A stretch of DNA of 6,645 nt from an uncultured Helicobacteraceae bacterium (GTDB lineage: Bacteria; Campylobacterota; Campylobacteria; Campylobacterales; UBA6016). The stretch spans positions 1-6,645 of the forward strand of contig CALJKN010000170.1 in the NCBI GenBank assembly GCA_937973585.1, in the 5' to 3' direction. Under the pieces are notes generated by a model, which saw only the letters and a program-made list of their open reading frames with translations, was not told where the DNA came from and searched no databases. Shown here in pieces: positions 6,111 to 6,645 of the stretch (position 1 is the stretch's first letter; each line of letters opens with the position of its first letter). The position numbers and the translations under genes are program-made.

Positions 6111-6381
6111 CCGCTCTTTTGTATTTTCGCTCCTCTGCCAACTCGTCCAGCTCTCTTTTTTGTTTGACATATGCCTTGTACACGTTATTAACGGCCGCAC
6201 CGACACCCCAGAATACGCCTAGCCATAAAAGCCATGATTGATTAAAAAGTGTTTTGAGACCAAAACCTATCCCGACCCCTATCAAAATAGCAACCGGAAT
6301 CGAAATTCCTAGAGAGAGTTTATCTAACCCCTCTAGCTTTTTTTTGTGCTTTGGCTCACTTGCCACATTACCGTTTTCCAA
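6085..6381 (-). CDS. AtpZ/AtpI-like small membrane protein
   Basis: A 98-residue inner-membrane protein. A charged N-terminus (KHKKK at 11-15) is followed by two predicted membrane segments, about residues 22-42 and 49-68, joined by a short turn, and a very charged C-terminal tail (KQKRELDELAEERKYKR) likely helical. The pattern, with a glycine-rich first helix (GVGIGFGL), W-rich second helix and NVYKAY exit, fits the AtpZ/AtpI family (PF09527), whose members sit beside F0F1 ATP synthase genes in other phyla and have been linked to Mg2+ transport or assembly of the c-ring. Here it neighbours hemL, not atp genes, so that role is not supported by context. Small membrane proteins after hemL are, as I recall, common in Campylobacterota. 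The start is TTG at 6381; the in-frame TTG at 6405 would give 106 residues. The family call is moderately sure, function unknown. Confidence 0.75.
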   Translation of the reverse strand: MENGNVASEPKHKKKLEGLDKLSLGISIPVAILIGVGIGFGLKTLFNQSWLLWLGVFWGVGAAVNNVYKAYVKQKRELDELAEERKYKRADENGDRDS

Positions 6382-6385
6382 ATTA

Positions 6386-6645
6386 TTACCCTTTAATGGC
6401 CGCAAACGACTCTTTGGCCGCCTCTACGGTCAATTTTACACTCTCACTATCCATAACGGAACAAATAAATCCGGCCTCAAACTGGCTCGGAGCTAGATAT
6501 ACCCCTCTTTTTAACATCTCGGCATGAAATCTACCGAAAAGTGCCGTATCGCTAGTTAATGCATCTGCGAACGAGCTAACCGGATTAGCATTAAAGAAAA
6601 ATCCGAACATCGTCCCAACGCAGTCAGTCTGAACCGGTATCGAAT
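6386..6645 (-). CDS. hemL: Glutamate-1-semialdehyde 2,1-aminomutase, C-terminal part (gene continues past right edge)
   Basis: PLP-dependent enzyme that converts glutamate-1-semialdehyde to 5-aminolevulinate, the first committed tetrapyrrole precursor in the C5 pathway; it acts in the cytosol. Only the last 85 residues are here, out of about 425-430 usual for the family. The frame is open to the window edge, and the ATG at 6610 is an internal methionine, not the start: in-frame residues reading SIPVQTDCVGT precede it. The family signature of this region is clear: the VGTMFGFFF strand, then NPV, an SFADALTSD stretch, and RGVYLAPSQFEAGF near the C-terminus. The catalytic lysine lies outside the window. 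The TAA stop is 4 nt before the TTG of the next gene, so the genes are probably cotranscribed. The recognition is firm; only completeness cannot be judged. Confidence 0.95.
   Translation of the reverse strand, partial: SIPVQTDCVGTMFGFFFNANPVSSFADALTSDTALFGRFHAEMLKRGVYLAPSQFEAGFICSVMDSESVKLTVEAAKESFAAIKG
6389..6394 (-). promoter_or_regulatory. Ribosome binding site AAAGGG that selects the TTG start of the AtpZ-like gene
   Basis: AAAGGG lies 7 nt before the TTG at 6381 and within the last codons of hemL. It favours this TTG over the in-frame TTG at 6405, which would overlap hemL by 20 bp and lacks a well-placed site. No ATG exists before the first membrane segment. Confidence 0.6.

Noticed and set aside
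6111..6206. N-terminal extension of the four-segment membrane protein by 32 residues
   Set aside because: The extension lies inside the AtpZ-like gene in another frame, and its residues do not resemble a membrane-protein N-terminus. ATG at 6110 is simpler.
1..6645. CRISPR arrays, insertion sequences, tRNA or rRNA genes
   Set aside because: I saw no regularly spaced repeats, transposase frames, or tRNA/rRNA-like stretches; coding genes fill nearly the whole window.

Overview
The window reads as chromosomal DNA of a Campylobacterota (epsilonproteobacterial) organism, probably a free-living Sulfurimonas-, Sulfuricurvum- or Sulfurovum-like sulfur oxidiser. The assignment is an inference. It rests on the HQWRQPL histidine-kinase H-box, on hemL followed by small membrane proteins including an AtpZ/AtpI-like one, on a nadE of that lineage's type, on moderately AT-rich DNA, and on frequent TTG start codons. 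I cannot name the genus from sequence alone.

All supported genes lie on the minus strand, so transcription runs from high to low coordinates. At the right edge is the C-terminal part of hemL (tetrapyrrole synthesis). It is followed, with a 4-nt gap and then two overlaps, by three small membrane-protein genes: an AtpZ/AtpI-like protein, an unrecognised four-segment protein with a very acidic loop, and an unrecognised 70-residue protein. A gap of about 85 bp (5371-5455) holds a perfect 10-bp inverted repeat and a weak candidate promoter. This is the only sizeable gap between genes inside the window.

Below the gap are three tightly overlapping genes: a TonB-dependent outer-membrane receptor (3358-5370), a secreted YfiR/DUF4154-like periplasmic protein (2834-3361), and a membrane sensor histidine kinase (1320-2834). 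The kinase's extracytoplasmic domain has the look of CHASE8, the type found in YfiN, the known partner of YfiR. I infer a trans-envelope signalling module in which outer-membrane receptor status is relayed by a YfiR-like protein to a kinase instead of to a diguanylate cyclase. No response regulator or diguanylate cyclase is in the window. This module is the most interesting content.

Two housekeeping genes follow in the same direction with short gaps: trmL (tRNA wobble-position 2'-O-methyltransferase) 8 nt after the kinase, and nadE (NAD+ synthetase) 29 nt after trmL. The left edge holds a small hairpin and perhaps the first codons of another gene. Four of the seven complete genes other than nadE appear to start with TTG, supported by Shine-Dalgarno position and by protein N-terminus constraints.
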